A DNA stretch of 64,000 nt from Porticoccaceae bacterium (GTDB lineage: Bacteria > Pseudomonadota > Gammaproteobacteria > Pseudomonadales > Porticoccaceae): NCBI GenBank assembly GCA_024644595.1, contig JAHEHL010000004.1:247096-311095 (forward strand), given 5' to 3'. The position numbers and the translations under genes were made by a program. Under the pieces are notes generated by a model. That model searched no databases and had not been told where the DNA came from. It worked only from the letters and a program-made list of their open reading frames with translations. Shown here piece by piece: positions 63,934-64,000 of this stretch (its first letter is position 1; each line of letters starts with the position of its first letter).

Positions 63934-64000
63934 GTTTAGTCGCCTTGAGAAGCTCGAACCGTAAAAGGTTCGACAAACACCGACAGGTGTTTGGACCAAG

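Larger units (their letters stand above)
63703..64000 (+). repeat. 177-bp tandem repeat made from the tRNA 3' end, a terminator and five hairpins
   Basis: Copy 1 is 63703-63879; copy 2 starts at 63880 and is cut by the window end after 121 bp, with no mismatch seen. Each unit begins AATCCTTCCGAGTGCACCA (tRNA T-arm/acceptor 3' end) then a terminator and hairpins at 63777-63796, 63798-63815, 63823-63836, 63841-63851 and 63854-63874. It may continue beyond the window. Confidence 0.95.

Noticed and set aside
1..64000. CRISPR arrays, prophage, transposons or integrases
   Set aside because: I saw no regularly spaced direct repeats with unique spacers, and no transposase, integrase or phage structural gene. 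The only tandem arrays are the in-gene modules, the 15-bp stop repeats and the tRNA repeat.

Overview
The window looks like chromosomal DNA of a marine, aerobic, heterotrophic gammaproteobacterium. The likeliest placement is the SAR92/Porticoccaceae-Cellvibrionales neighbourhood, but that is inference. It rests on gene content (Na+-dependent oxaloacetate decarboxylase and PutP, a large TonB-dependent receptor with tryptophan-halogenase-like partners, a GH3 glucosidase) and on a nagZ...lexA...topA gene order resembling that of pseudomonads. Coding density is high and most genes are household genes. I see no transposase, phage gene or CRISPR array.

Layout. 1-8.4 kb: the N-terminal part of an MscS-like channel, nagZ, a small conserved gene, a LOG-family gene, LexA with a perfect SOS box over its -10, then a leftward run topA > DUF6586 > small conserved protein > 2Fe-2S ferredoxin-like protein. 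8.5-13.1 kb: universal stress protein, soluble lytic transglycosylase coupled to TatD, and an HD-domain/MOSC pair. 13.2-29.6 kb: the most accessory-looking part. It holds a secreted GH3 beta-glucosidase, a LytS/LytTR-type two-component pair, a methyltransferase, a 985-aa TonB-dependent receptor and, behind it, a four-gene cassette (tryptophan halogenase, SapC-like, JmjC-type cupin, second tryptophan halogenase). It closes with an oppositely oriented lipoprotein built of four tandem ~168-aa modules. I read it as a putative beta-glucan (laminarin-type) sensing/uptake locus carrying a poorly understood oxidative modification cassette; the substrate is inferred.

29.8-33.4 kb: oadGAB plus a BolA-family gene in one leftward unit. 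33.6-43.5 kb: argS, a lipoprotein M1 aminopeptidase, a degenerate macro domain protein, putP, ttcA, a DUF547 protein and bioA. 43.5-46.2 kb: a leftward envelope/lipid operon (DUF2878, DUF1295, DUF6134, Blc lipocalin). 46.2-50.2 kb: Smr protein, SlyD, TSUP permease, GGDEF cyclase, nitroreductase. 50.5-54.4 kb: acyl-CoA dehydrogenase and MaoC-type hydratase with a divergent AraC-type regulator. 54.5-61.8 kb: M16C protease, cmoA, aldehyde dehydrogenase, slyX, cmoB (so both enzymes of the cmo5U34 tRNA pathway are present) and a SYLF lipoprotein. 61.8-63.6 kb: alanine dehydrogenase with a divergent Lrp-type regulator and a perfect Lrp box between them. The end holds tRNA-Arg(ACG) followed by a 177-bp tandem repeat that contains the tRNA 3' end, a terminator and a chain of five hairpins.

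The observations I would look at first are the halogenase/SapC/cupin cassette, the four-module lipoprotein, the tRNA-derived hairpin repeat at the right edge, and two unrelated genes (argS and cmoB) whose last codons plus stop codon are reiterated in frame as 15-bp tandem repeats.
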